A model generated the notes under the pieces. That model was not told the origin of the DNA and did no database searches. It saw nothing but the letters and a program-made list of their open reading frames with translations. Position numbers and translations under genes: made by a program. A stretch of 64,000 nt of DNA, taken from Dallia pectoralis (Eukaryota; Chordata; Actinopteri; Esociformes; Umbridae). This document shows, in pieces, positions 1-13,400 of the stretch. The DNA lies in assembly GCA_029465975.1 (NCBI GenBank), contig CM055757.1, positions 1,054,001 through 1,118,000 of the forward strand, read 5' to 3'. The first letter of the stretch is position 1. Every line of letters starts with the position of its first letter.

Positions 1-122
1 CACTCCTGCATATTAAATTGATTTTCAAAGTACCAGAAAATGTCTTCATAACCCGTCCTTATTGTTGTCATGTCGTTAAATTAAAGTGGAAGCCAGGAGA
101 AGGGGAGCATCGAGGACCAGAC

Positions 123-134
123 CCTCCATATCAC

Positions 135-165
<31 letters not shown>

Positions 166-413
166 ACACACGCACACACGTCACACACACATACACACAC
201 GTCACACACACACACACACACACACGTCACACACACATACACACACACTCACACACACACGTAACACACACATACACACACACACTCACACACTCACACA
301 CACACACACATCACACACACACACATACACACACGTCACGCACACACACACACGTCACACACACATACACACACACTCACACACACATACACACACACAC
401 ACACACACGTCAC
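123..413. repeat. Compound (CA)n microsatellite
   Basis: Almost pure CA dinucleotides are interrupted by regular CGTCA, ATACA and CTCA variants, which gives a higher-order minisatellite pattern. The open frames across it encode only His-Thr repeats and are not genes. Confidence 0.95.
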
Positions 414-2259
414 ACACCCCTAAAGGGACAGCAGAATGCTTCCATGTGCATTAGGTTGAAATAAAACCCAGTACACATATTTTAATTGGGATGAAAGTAA
501 ACCCGGTTTTAACACTGGTCCATTTCAGATGAGCGTGGCACTATTGCTCGGATTCCCTCTGTGTCCTGCATTATTGTTGAAATAAATAACCTCTCACTAC
601 AATCAGCGTGGGGATCTTCACTTAAATTATCGCCTCGCAGATAGCTCACTCATGATCTGCTTCTATATCCATTAACTATTCCAGGAAGTGATTTATTGGT
701 GAAGGGAAAAGGGAAAATAGGTGGAGAAAAGGGAAGGAAGAGACGTTACTGAAAGACAATAGTGCCCTCTACTGGTCGGTTACATCAGCATCACTTGCAT
801 AGAAATTCACAGCAATTGGGATTAATAGTATCTCAATTAGTCTCCTTCAAAGTTGCATTTAACCTCTAATTTCTGTACGACGGCCAGTTGTTTTTCACCC
901 CATAATGTTTCCAGTCAAATGAGTAACTCTGAGGAGCATTCTTTACTCATTCCTTCATTCGTCATTCCTCATTCCTTCATTCCTCATATACCCATGATCT
1001 GGATTGACTGCCAAATCTGAGATAGAAATACGATTGGTTATTCAAAAGTGTAATCAGTAAGAGTCACTCTGTGTTTATCATGACATTATAGATCTTTATC
1101 GAGTGTTTTCTGAACATCTTCTCAGTTTGCTATATCAGTAAAGTCTGATATGAAAATAAAAACAAATGTTGTTCTGCTTATGTTGGGCAGAACCCAAGCT
1201 CACAACGATGGGCATCGACATGTGCTAGGGACATATGCCCGCTCTCCCAACACCCCTCCCCCTCCCCTCCCTCCTGGTCCCTCCCACCTCACACTCCTGT
1301 GATGTGAGGTTACACGCCTGGCTGGCTTCTCTTCCATGACAGACTGTTACTTCTTGGAGCGGAAACACATTTGATTGTTAACATCTGGGCCATTACAATT
1401 GCAAACTAGGGCTCTGTACATCAATCAGGAAGTGATTTCAAAACAAAGAGACCGTCCTCCAATCAATCTATTGGGAAGCGGTGGCATTACATGCTCCTGT
1501 AATCCCGGCTAATTAGCAGGATAATGGGAACGAGATTTATGAATCTGCTGAGGAGAGTAAAGGTGCGAGGGCACACTCAAATTAGCAGAGATACACACCA
1601 GAGCTGCAATAAGCTGGATGACCTTTTTATAATGTTTTTTTCTTTATCAACTTCACTAAAACATTGCAAATTCCCTATATATGTTTTTTTTAAAAACATT
1701 ACCAAAAATCATTACCTCAGGTTTAAGAAATGTACTGTTACAACATGGGGTCAAATCTACTCAAAAGTTTTTTAGCAACAATTCTCTTAACACTTCCCGA
1801 ATGTTTGTGAGGTGCAGGATAAATCCAAGACAGAGCAAATATCACTATTCGTGTCATATTATTATAAAGCCAAATAAACACAAAAACACAGAACAGGAAA
1901 ACAAAAAAAATGTAAATCAAAGTGCGCTAACGTATAATTTTACTGATAAACATACAAACAGTTTAAACATCAAAAAACACCTCTACAAACCGTGACCTGA
2001 TCAATGTCCAACACTGTGTAACTAAACCCAGTGACTTAAATAGCAATCTAATCACTGAACTCAGACCTGATGTGCACAATCTAAACAATAATAACGTGTG
2101 CACCCCACTAAAACCCCCAGAGTGGGGACCTACTTTACACCACTTGTGACACTATGTCTAATAACAGAAAAATAATGCCTGCGGAAAAAAAATAGATTCA
2201 CGTCCTTACAGATTTCAGACTTTCTTATGTAGGGTGAATTCTGAACTAAAAGAAAAACA
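414..2259. other. Intergenic stretch, no gene seen
   Basis: No splice-consistent coding exon was found. A CTCF-like motif lies at 761-775 on the minus strand. About 1370-1560 is less repetitive, carries several TAAT/ATTA homeodomain-type cores, and could be a conserved non-coding element; this is only an impression. A short degenerate ATTCCTTC/ATTCCTCA repeat lies near 950-990. About 1620-2080 is AT-rich with no recognisable content. Confidence 0.5.
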
Positions 2260-2595
2260 TGACATGGTCTGGTCTGGTGTTTCGTTTGAAGGAAGTGTGT
2301 GAAGGGGACTGTGTGAAGGGGTGTAGTGAAGGAGTGTGTGTGAAGGGTTGTAGTGAAGGAGTGTAGTGATGGGGAGTGTGTGATGGAGTGTAGTGTGAAG
2401 GGGGTGTGTGAAGGGGGGTGTAGTGAAGGAGTGTAGTGAAGGAGTGTAGTGAAGGAGTGTAGTGAAGGAGTGTGTGAAGGGGGGTGTAGTGAAGGAGTGT
2501 AGTGAAGGAGTGTGTGAAGGGGGGTGTAGTGAAGGGGGGTGTAGTGAAGGAGTGTAGTGAAGGCGTGTGTGCGAAGGGGAGTGTGTGTGAGATAG
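2260..2595. repeat. GTGTAGTGAAGG-type minisatellite
   Basis: Tandem short units (GTGTAGTGAAGGA, GTGTGTGAAGGGG and variants of about 11-17 bp) fill this stretch. All three minus-strand frames stay open and give Ser/His/Thr/Pro low-complexity peptides, as expected for a stop-free repeat rather than a gene. Confidence 0.9.
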
Positions 2596-3694
2596 TGAGG
2601 CACTGCATATTATCCTCGGGGCAGCAGCCTCCAGGACCCCCCCCCCTGCCCTACCTCCCCCGTGGCCACAGAGCCCTGACCTTGCCTGGTGGCTGGGGAC
2701 ATCTCCCATTAAAGCTCAGCATTCTGATAAGGCCATTTCTTTTCCTTCAGCATCTCTATAATGTCATCCCTGAAATATGAAGTCATTAGGCGATATTAAA
2801 ACAGTGCTGACAAACTAATTAACAGAAGACATTATACGGGATGGGCTCGATTAATCCGCTTTAATTGCTCTTTTAAATGGGGGCTCCAATTAAAATTAAT
2901 AAAGATTTACCGGTGATCACAGAAAACTACGCCAAGGAGTAAACGTCTGAAGGGCAGCCTAAAGTCAGCCTTGTCTGTTCTCAAGTTTCATTCCCGATGC
3001 TCCTTACGCCCTCCCAGCGTGAGCATGTCAAAGAGCCCATATCTTGGAGGAAGAAACGGGAGATTAAGCATAATAACCGTTCCAGTGCCACCACTTTAGG
3101 CCCATTGTGTTCAACTCTTTTGTGTTTTTCTCTCAGAACCAGTTGAGCCTAGTAGTGCTTACAGGGTTTCATTAGAGTAATATCAGGGGGGATGTGACAC
3201 AGCACACGCTGTACATAAATCAAAGCCGTTCGGTAGAAGGTTTTTTCCCCCCACCCAACTAGTTTGTGGATCCTGTCAAAAATTACAGCCGCAGAGTCAG
3301 TTGTTAAGCAAGACTGCCTGTTGCAATCCAGACAGATTATTATTCTCAAAGTGTATTTTGATTTTAGGATTAGCTTCAGTTTTTTATGATATTGTATATG
3401 TGATGCAGTATATGTAGTCTGAACTAACGTGACATTTGAAGTCTATTTAATGTCAGAATTGTTAAAATATTATAGCAGGCTGGGAGACTAATACTTTAAG
3501 CATTGTGTGTATTTTTTATTAACCCACCGAAATATGCATTCTTATATACTATCACTGGTTTCTCTACCACCTCACGGTTTACATCAGTTATCCACTAGGT
3601 GACACTGTTTCTCCACTGAAGTAGCTTTAGAGAATCGTGACATGCTTTTAACAAGTATTGTCCTTCTATTTACTGTGTTTTTGTACAAACTAAT
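2596..3694. other. Intergenic stretch with possible conserved non-coding DNA
   Basis: No exon was recognised. About 2700-2960 is non-repetitive and dense in ATTA/TAAT cores (for example the AATTAA-rich part at 2815-2910), a texture common in developmental enhancers. The rest is unremarkable AT-rich sequence. Its placement downstream of prox2 makes a regulatory role possible, but the sequence alone does not show one. Confidence 0.35.
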
Positions 3695-5140
3695 ACACAC
3701 TACCGTCCAAACATTTGGGTCACTTAAAAATGTCCTTGTTTTCCGTGAACACATACATTAAATTAGTTAAAAACATGAAAGATAACTACATAAATATGAA
3801 ATATAGTCATTGACATAATAGTTTTTGAATAAAATAATAATTGCGTCATTCAAACTTTGCTTTTGTTGAAGAATCTTTCATATGCAGTAATTACAGCTTT
3901 GCACACCATTTGGCTTTCAAGTTGTGAATTGGTTAAAGTGATTTGAAGAAAATCCCCCCTATGTTTGCTCTAAAGCATCTCCCACAAGTTGGATTGGCTT
4001 GATGGGCACTTCTAAAATACCATACGGTCAGGCTTCTCCCAAAAAGCGGGGGTTCGGATCTGGTGACTGTGCTGGCTACTCTATTTTTGAAGGATTAACA
4101 GCTGTCTAATTTTTCGAAAAATAGTTTTGGCATATTTCGAAGCTGTGTTATGGGTCATTGACCTGTTGTAAGAGGAAACTGGCTCAAATCAAGTGCCGTC
4201 CACAGAGTATGACATGGTGATGCCAAATGGAGTGATAGCCTTCCCTGTTCCAAATTCCTTTAACCATTTAGAAAACTTTACGGCCCGCAAAGCACCCCCA
4301 GACCATTACATTTCCTCCACCATGCTTGACAGATGGCGTCAAGCATGCCTCCAGCTTCTTTTCTTTTGGTCTGCATCTCACAAATGTTAATCTTTGTAAT
4401 CTGAACATCTTAAACGTAGATGTGTCTGTCCATAACACTAATTACCAATATTCCTCAGTTCAGTGTCCGTGTTTTTTTGCCCATAATCTTTTATGTTTAG
4501 TGTCTGAGATAAGCCTTTTTCCTTGCAATCCTAAATAGCCAGCACCCCAGCAATGCCTCTTTACTGTTGACGTTAAGACTGTTGTTTTGTGCTTACTATT
4601 ATTATATTATTATAATTATTATATTATAAAGAAGCTGCCAGTTCAGGACATTTGAGGCATCTGTTTCTCAAACAAGACACTCTGGTAAGAGACAATTAAC
4701 TCGGTTCTGTGTAGGGAGTATAGTAAACAGCGTAGTACAAGCTTTAGTTTCTTGGCAATTTCTTGCGTGCAATAGTTTTAATTTCTTAAAACAAGAATGG
4801 ACTGGCAAGTTTCAGAAGAAAGTGTTGAGCCTGTAATTGTCCACAAATGCCTAATGAATGTCAATTATATTGCTTCTTTATTCAGCACAACAGTTTTCAG
4901 CTGTGCTAACTTAATTGCAGGTTTTTTCTGATGACCCAAAATCATTTTGTGCCATTGCAACACAGGACTGATGGTTGCTGATAATGGTCCTCTATAAGTC
5001 TATGCAGATATTTCATAAAAAAATCAGCTGTTTCCTACGACAATAGTCATTTAAAACATAAACAATGTCTACACTGTATTTCTGACATACATTTTAATGG
5101 ACATAAAATGTGCTTTTGAAAACAAGGACATTTCAAACTT
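3695..5140 (-). mobile_element. Decayed Tc1/mariner element
   Basis: The left end (ACACTACCGTCC, then AAATGTCCTTGTTTTC near 3730) matches the widespread fish Tc1-like terminus. A matching inverted segment (AACAAGGACATTT at about 5120-5133) marks the right side. The interior resembles the known element in order, including CACAGGACTGATGGTTGC at about 4961 and ACAATGTCTACACTGTATTT at about 5063. Transposase-derived sequence reads on the minus strand but is broken by many stops and frameshifts. The outer part of the right terminus is missing, so this is an immobile relic. Confidence 0.8.
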
Positions 5141-7378
5141 ATAAATGATGGTGAAAATGTTTCTGTGAATATACCATCGCAACAATATACAGACGGTTCC
5201 AATACAGGGACAATATGTAAATGAAAGGCATGTTTTTATCCAATTGTTTTTCATAATTGCTTCTTGACTAGAGGGCCTTTTCATAATTAACAAACAATCA
5301 TATAATTTCCCTCAATTGCTCCCCCGTATTGACAAAATACAACTTTGTCTAGTATTTCTGGAAATATTATTCATATCAGCAGCACACAATATTACAAAAA
5401 CAGGACTTACCACACTAAATGTTTTGTTTTCTTATTTACGATTTACGTTTGCGTTTTTCTTGATAGTGACATAGGAAGCTTTAACACTGTAACCCCTGGG
5501 GGCATTTGACGATTCTTTTTTCTTTCATTATATCAGACATTACCAAGTCTTGTACAGAAAATGTCAAAACAAATTAATTTGAACAAAGCACTTTAGTTCA
5601 ACTGGTTGCAGTGTAATTGAGTTGACATTTCTACTCAATTAAGAATTAGGATTGACCTAATTGAAAAAAACATCCCAATTAAATGATTACCTAGGTTTGT
5701 ATTTTTCTTTCCTCTTCGAAAAAAGAAAACACACATTGTAAATTCTTTAATGTTATCATTTCAGATGTAATTGGAGTTTGGGTACAGTTTTTCTAATTAA
5801 TTTAGAGAATTGCAAAAAAAAAACATGTAAAGAGGATGCAGACTTCTGTCAGATATCAGGGTTAGGAACTACGCCATTGGTGGATGTGATTTTGTAGAGT
5901 GTGTGATTGTGTGTGTGTTTGTGTGAGCGTGTGTGTGAGTCTTTGAGCGTGTTTATTTGTAAAGTGATTAACGCGCTTTGAGCGAGCCGGTGCCTGGAAG
6001 AAAAAGTCAACGGGTTTGTGGAATTCTGCTTTGGTGGCACAACTGTGATATGAGGTCACATTGGCCATTACTCATTAGGAGGGAATGCATTGTCTGTTTT
6101 TAAGACATGGCAGTTGTTCGCATCCGCACTGCCGGACAATGAATGCAGAAAGTCGACTTGTATTGGCCTGGGTGAACAATGTGAGCAGCATAGTTTGTAG
6201 GACTCTGTACCGCTGGCTTCATCACATGGATTAGAGGCACCTACTGGCTCAAATTGACACAGAAACACTTTGTATGAGGTATTACAAATAGTAGCACTCA
6301 CAGAGTGTATCAAACGTACACAATGTTTCATGAAAGATGTATTCCGGGCTCTCAAGCACAACACATGCATATATGCAAATTGCAAATGATCATAGTTGGT
6401 GATAGAGTACACAATTAGAGTAAGTAGATCACAAAAAACAGGGATACGATTTGGCATGAGGACAAATTTTACACTTACAGGTTGAAATTACTCTAAAACA
6501 TCTTTAAACTTAAAAGTATTTAATGAACTATTTCAAATATTTTTTATTCAGTAGATGCTTTCTCCAAAAGTGATCTGACACACAGTTATCCCTAAAAAAG
6601 ACATCCCAATATAAGTGCATCTTTATTCTGACAACTGGACTATCAAATAACCACTCAAAATCTGGTAATAGGCACAAAGCAAATATCTCCACAAAATGTT
6701 CTGTTAATTTGCAATATTTACATGCTTTTAGTTCATAGAGGCTTGCACACTATAGATTATGCAAATGTAATTGTAACATATTTACATAAAACACTCGATA
6801 ACAAAAAAATGAACATTTAACAATAAAGTTAACACAACTAATCTCTATTGAGGAAACTAAAATCGATTTGTATAAAACGTTCCTGTTTTTAGATGACATT
6901 TGTAAGTCTAACAAATTCAGCAGGTTCCCTACAGCTTTGAAACACTCCCCTTAAATGTAAGTAACATACAAACATGCAAAACAAGCATTTCTTCTTACAG
7001 ATGTTACTGTGTTCATCTTGGCCGTCCAGTTGTATCAAAGCTTGCAGAATATTCAATGATTCAAAGCTTCTGAAGTTTGTCATTTCTTCTATGAAAATGT
7101 ATGTCTTGATTCAAATCCACATTAACAAGTCACATAGTGGTAAATACAAATAATGGTATTTTTTCCATATATGGGAAACCTGCTAAACAAAAATACAGCA
7201 TTTGTAATGCGATCCATATGAATCCACACAAAGCCGCAATAATACTATCTGCTTTCAGTTAAATACATAGGAAAGAGCTGAGGCAGCATCTTATATGTTA
7301 AATGAGACCATAAAAAGCCTGTGCATTAAACAGTCTCCATACTGCAGTGAATAATATTAAATGTACAACTTCATATTT
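5141..7378. other. Intergenic DNA downstream of prox2
   Basis: A GT-rich microsatellite occupies about 5895-5955. No coding exon was recognised. The longest open stretch (about 6068-6457, minus) has no domain or splice context and looks like chance. A minus-strand polyadenylation hexamer (TTTATT on plus) at 7376-7381 is a reasonable end for the prox2 transcript. Confidence 0.45.
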
Positions 7379-7478
7379 ATTTTCAATTGGAAGAAGAGTG
7401 AAAAGTAGCACTTAAGGTCATTGTGTGACTACAATGGTACGTAACTCCGTCTTTAATCATGGCTTTCGGTTACATTGT

Positions 7479-10400
7479 CTATAAGCAAGTGGAGGATTTG
7501 AACCCATCTGGCACATCACTGTCCAGTTTACAGATGACTTTGTAGATTGCCTTCTTCCAAGAGGGGTCAGAATCTTTGGCAGTTGATATGGCGTTAAAAA
7601 ACTCTTGAAGTGTAATTTCAGCAACTTCAAGGAATCTCTCAGGAACCTGTTAATAGAGTGAATAAACATTCTGTTTAAACCAAATATCATAGTGAACTTC
7701 ACTGATAGCAGCTCAAATCTATGCTGAGAATTTAGATTTTTAGTACAAATCACTACAGTCAAGTGTTTTCTAATTGCATTACAGTGTTGGTGCGGTCAAC
7801 CTGACAGACCAACAAGCACGTATTTACAAAAACTGACTGTTAGCTTCTTTTTGCTCATAACTCAAATAGAATATCGGAATCTCCTGGAATTCTTTGAGTT
7901 TGTAGAGCTTGTTCATTGAACTTAATTGTTCAAAAAGACAAAAAGACAGAAAGAACCAAGTGTTCCAGGGATTTTCACCCTGCTCTGGATACAGATCAAC
8001 CGATTGAGGACATGATTCTGGGACAAGGATCTATCTGGTGCCATTATTTCCCATAGTCCAGCTGGCTAACAGTCCAGTTGTTGGCATAACGTATTTTTCT
8101 TTCCCATCATCTCCCGAAACAAAGCATCCCTGGGAAAGGAATGTCTTGGTCCAAAGGTAAAGAAAACGGTCAGGCCTCTTTCCCACCAAACGGCCTTCTC
8201 CCTCGGAATTCACAGCGTCTTTCTCAGCATTCCGCATCAGTAGCAATCTGAGCCTCGCTGAGGCGTACTGGTCCTCTAATCCACAGTTGTTTTAGTGGGA
8301 TTCTGCGGCTTCCTCTTCCCACAGTTTGATAAAGCATCGCTCTGGAGTTTAGATAATGGCTGCAAAGACTGTGCAGGTGCAGAGTGACACACGGGTCAGG
8401 ACCAGGACACGTCATACCGTAGAAGTATGATATAGCGGACCGAACCAGAAACACTTAGGAGAAGGCTGACCAAGCCAGGACAACAGGCCTAGAAGATAGC
8501 CGAACCGTCTGAAATCACATGCCTATAAGATTGTGGACTAGACCAGAATGGCATGTCTATGAGAAAGCTCACCGGATCAGAACCACTGACCTAAGACATA
8601 GCAGAACAGACCAGAAGAACAGGCCTAGGAGATGGCTGACCAGTATCGAACAGCATGTCAATGACATAGCTGACTGTACCAGAACTACTGAGTTAGGTGA
8701 TAGCTTAGCAGGCCAGAACCACCGTCCTAGAAGAAAGCACAACAGTCCAGAACACAGGCCTAAAAGACTGTTGACCAGACTAGAGCAACAGGTTTAGATC
8801 GGCTTCCAATCTGCCCAACCCTCCGGTTGTCCCACTGACTGGTCATGCATTTGAAAAATCAGAATTATAGAACTATAAGTTCACCCTGCACAGGCAGAGG
8901 AGGACTGTCCACCCGTCAGAGCCTGGTTCTTATCTAGGTTTCTTCCTAAATTCAACCCATTAGGGAGTTTTTCCTAGTCGTTGATGTGTGCTCTGTCGGC
9001 TTCAGGCTGGGTGTTTGTAAATACCCTTTGTGACAACTTTGTTGTTAAAAGGTCTTCATAATATAAATATGATTGATTGATTTAGAAGACAGTTCACCGG
9101 ACCAAAACAACAGGCCTAAAATATTTCTGATAAGAACTATAGACCTAGGAGATCAAAACCCACATGCCCAGGAGATTTTTAAAAAAAGTTGTCTTCAAAG
9201 CAAATAAAGGTCTATTCCATTTAAAGGATATTCCATTATAAACACATGAATATCATCGGTTATATCAACTCCAGCAACAAGGATTGATTATTAAAATCAC
9301 CTTAAAAAAGTCACAACATCTTGCGATTTACTCTCTAAATATTTAAATGTCAAGTTATACAGTACAATTCTTACTATGGATACCAGAGGAGCGTATGTAT
9401 GTATGTATGGTAAGATATTCTGTGATAAGTTTGATTTACCTGGAAGTCATTGGCTTTGTTGTAGTGCATGTTGAGGGCTCTGAACAGCTCAGAGTCTCTT
9501 CTGACAGACATGTCTTTCACATCGAGGACCCCATCCACTATGGCCTGACGGGCAAACTTCTCCATCTGGATGTAGTAGAACTCACGAAAGTTACTGAACC
9601 ACTTGATGAGCTGAGAGGTGATGCAGCGGTTAAACTGGGGACACGAGAACAACCAGATTTAGAAAGTTCCCAGATTTTTTGGTTAACTAAATTAGTGATT
9701 AAAACATAATTAAATACATATTTTAATGTATACATTATTAAATACATTTAAAAAAAATAAAGAAGCAACCCACACGCATTACCGATGCACTGTAAATGGA
9801 TTCTGATATCGTTGGTATGTCATTTTATCCAACTTCATTCGATTTCATATTTTTCCGCTAACTTATTAAAAAATAGCTGTCAAAGCTGTGTGTTTGTAAA
9901 CTCAGTCTTGACATTAGCCTTGTTATTCTATCTCTTCATCCAGAATGAAAGAAAAAAACGCCAAAGGCAGGCATCAAAGACGTTTCTTTTCTCTGGTGTT
10001 ATTGGAATGGTGAGAAAGCCACAGCGCAGCATAAGGACAGAAGGAAGCTTCCCTCTCAGTGACTCGGCCTGACAGAATGGAATCAGACACCAGGATTAGA
10101 ACGGTCTTTTGTTCCGTGCCACTTCTCACCACAGGGTCATGAGCCAGGAGATGCAGACGGCAGACTCCTTATGACCTTAGAGGTCAGATGTGTAGGCCAG
10201 ACCTAGTCAGATCTAGTCCTGGTCATGGTGGAGGAGAGGTTGGAAGACACAGGGAATATAGACCTACAGAACACTGAGGTTAGGCCCAGTGCTCGCCTCA
10301 TAGCCTGCCGGCCTGCATGTCTCATACCTGGCTATTTTGACGCTGAATGACAGGGGCTTTATTGCAGAGTCTTTTGTCACTCCATATGCTGACTGCAGTG

Positions 10401-13400
10401 GCTTTTTATTGAAAGAATAGCACTCTATCTCCCTGGCCTATGCCCCAGGACATGCTGCAAGCTTAACAGCTTTGTTTTTTCTAAATTGTGTGTTCTTTTG
10501 TTCCTTCCTCTGTCTCACTGCTCATTCGGTCCCAAAAATACAATATTCTGTAGGCAAATATGGTAAACGTAGAACAAGCTGTTATTCTAACAGTAATTTC
10601 TATCAAGTATAATGATAGTGCAGTAGCTTACCTTGACATCTGGAAAGAAAGTTTTCAGCACGTTGGAGCTGGGGTACCTGGTGTAAAAGAACATCAACTT
10701 GGCTTTCTTTAGATGGTTCGGGGTCAGGCCTTCCTGGATGTGTGAATGTGTTAAGGTCACAAGTGTTGTCAGTCCTCAAAATCACATTACTGTCAGGAGT
10801 GGTGAACCTTTGTTTCCACTCCGCGAGTTTAGTGGGGTGCACTTTCTGTTTTCCGGTGTGTCTGTTTTCATTGAGCACAGCTGGGTTTAGTTAGCTATTA
10901 GGGGATATTGTAGTCACTGGGGAATGTCACTAGTTGCTTTTCATTATTCAAAGTTAAGTGTCATTATAGGTGTGGTTTGTTGGTACTAGTTCGCTGTTGT
11001 AACGTTTTGTTAGTAAGTTGCTTGTATGCGCAACTTTATTCTCTTCAGTATCTAGTTTTGTCCCGTTGTTTTTGTTGTGTTTATTGTTATCTATAAATAC
11101 CACGAACGGTAAACCTGCTCTGCATTTGGCTTCCTTGAACTGCACCTTAGAGGAAACGTGACAAATAAAGTTTACATTCACAGCAGCATGTGTTAACTGA
11201 TAAGATTATTGGGTTGTCTCTGTCTCCAGTTAAAGTAAATTACCCTTAATTGCTCTGTGTTAAACAGGAAGTCCATAATGACCATTCAACATTTCAAATG
11301 AGATTAAAGCTTTCAATAAGTGACTGCTGCTTTAACGCTGTCATGAAAATGTTGATAATTAACAGTTTGATCTGAATATGACTAGAAAATTAATTATAGT
11401 AAGACATTTTCCTGCTATTTCTTCTTAAGCATTTAAAAATACATATTTGCAGGTAGGTATTTACATAAATTATGCAATAATCATTCCTTGAAATGTACAT
11501 ATTTTTTATTATTTTGGGAGAATGAAGACAGTATTGATATGTAAAGTATCGATTTTTTAGTTTTAATCTTTTTGAACATCATTGTCATATCAAGTCATAT
11601 CTAAATGCTACTTTTTCGGAAGAGATTCAGAGGCCTTTCTGATCGTAGTCCACAGCCACGCCTTAGGTAATACTTCCTTATCTGTAAGTCCCAGCCAACC
11701 ATACATTTATTAGGGGGTCTTACCTTTGAAATTGGGAAGTTGAAATGAAAGATTGATGAGAAAAGGTTCAAAGAGAACCATAGCTCTTTGCACAGTAAAA
11801 AAAAAACCTTAGAGACAGAGAGATGATTCAACTCATTTTCCAGATTCATCTAACCAAAGACAATGGCCACTTCCGCCCATTTTTAGGATTCTTCAGTTAC
11901 ATGTTGTAACAGTTGTTAAGTACATTTTTTGTCATTTTTAGTCATTAAGCAGATGCTGTTATCCAGATTGACAGTTATTATGTAACTGCTATGAATATCA
12001 CAAGGCTTAAGTAGGCTACTACAGTTAAGCTGTTATGTCCCTCAAACAGATTCAGCTTTAACACTGATCAACAGAAGAAGTAAAATAATTTTGAATCATT
12101 ATTAAGCTGCTATAGCAGGTGTAATCCGCATTATAGTGATAATAATAGTTTGCAAAAACATCATTTTGAATACTTCTTAATGTTCTATCTATGTTTTTTA
12201 GAGCTTTGTATGTAAACATTATTTTAAAGACTATAGATAGTAATGTTTAATAATATTTTTACTGCTGTGTATCTACACTCAAGAAGACAAGCGTTCTGGT
12301 TAGAAGGCACTTCTGCCGTCCAAAGGCACTCAGCTATGACCTTTCACATTGATGACAGAGAAATATATTCTGCACCTTTTCAAGTCTGAAAAAACACTGT
12401 TCCCCGGACAGAACATGATGCTTCTCAGCCTTTGAAATTTGTCTTTTGTTCCTGACAATTCTTATCAAAGCCTTGTATTCCTTTTTATTTGTCTTTTTCT
12501 AGACTTAAAGTCATTACTGTGGTCAGATTAAAGAAGATGCTATAATTTTCTTTGGGGTTAGCAAGATCAAAGACAAAATTCTCATTGAAGTCTGTTTTAC
12601 AGGAACTGCTCACGCTGCAATGAATCTCAACAAGTCATTGTTGTAGTAGCTAAGCCAAAAAAGGGAGTTTGTTTACAGATGCTTTATGATGAAGGATATA
12701 TCAAATAAAACAATATAAGTAAAAGATCTATAATGTGTGTATCTAGGCCATTTAAATTTGGAATATGTTATAACATTTAAAACAATACACCCTGAACGTA
12801 CATCAGGCTAGTAAAAGGATATATTGAGAGACATATAAGAGTTTCTCTCAGCCATGCTCTGCAGGTCCCCACACTCCATCTTGACGTGAGGAAGACACAG
12901 ACTGTCCATGGTCACAGGGCCTGATGGGCAGGGGTGATGAGCTAAGTGGCTGGATGTTACTTTGGTCCTCATGGCAATGGTATCCCAGGGTCGTTCCACC
13001 GAGTCTGGGGAAGTTCTGTCCATTGATGGGGGCATGCATGGTAGAGTACCAAAGCTAGCATGAGGCCCATATTTGAGCAGGTGTTCCAGGATTTGACTAT
13101 CGTGCAGTGGTGTGCCGTAGTTGAACTGGAATGGAGAATGATGTAACGGATAGGGCCTCTTAACCGCCGGGGTGACCGAGCTGAGCTGGTTAAGGGGTGG
13201 CTTACGGACAACCAGAGACAGAGCCTCGGTCTGCCCCTCTGCGCTGCGGTTCTCAGTGCTCTCATAGTACTCTAGAGCCTGGGCTTTGCCTGTCTCCTCA
13301 GTATGTGATTTCTCCTGGTTACCAGCTTCCTGGATCTTCCTGTCCCCTCCCATGCTGATGTGCTCTGGGCTGGGACACAGGCACTGAGCAGCTGACTCGT

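Noticed and set aside
18..464. His-Thr-rich frames of 148 and 122 codons
   Set aside because: Translation of the CA microsatellite.
2130..2709. Minus-strand frames of 120-164 codons
   Set aside because: Translation of the GTGTAGTGAAGG satellite; low complexity only.
6068..6457. 129-codon minus frame
   Set aside because: No recognisable domain, no flanking exon and no conserved motif; probably chance.
9347..9709. 120-codon plus frame
   Set aside because: Antisense shadow of the prox2 exon at 9440-9634.
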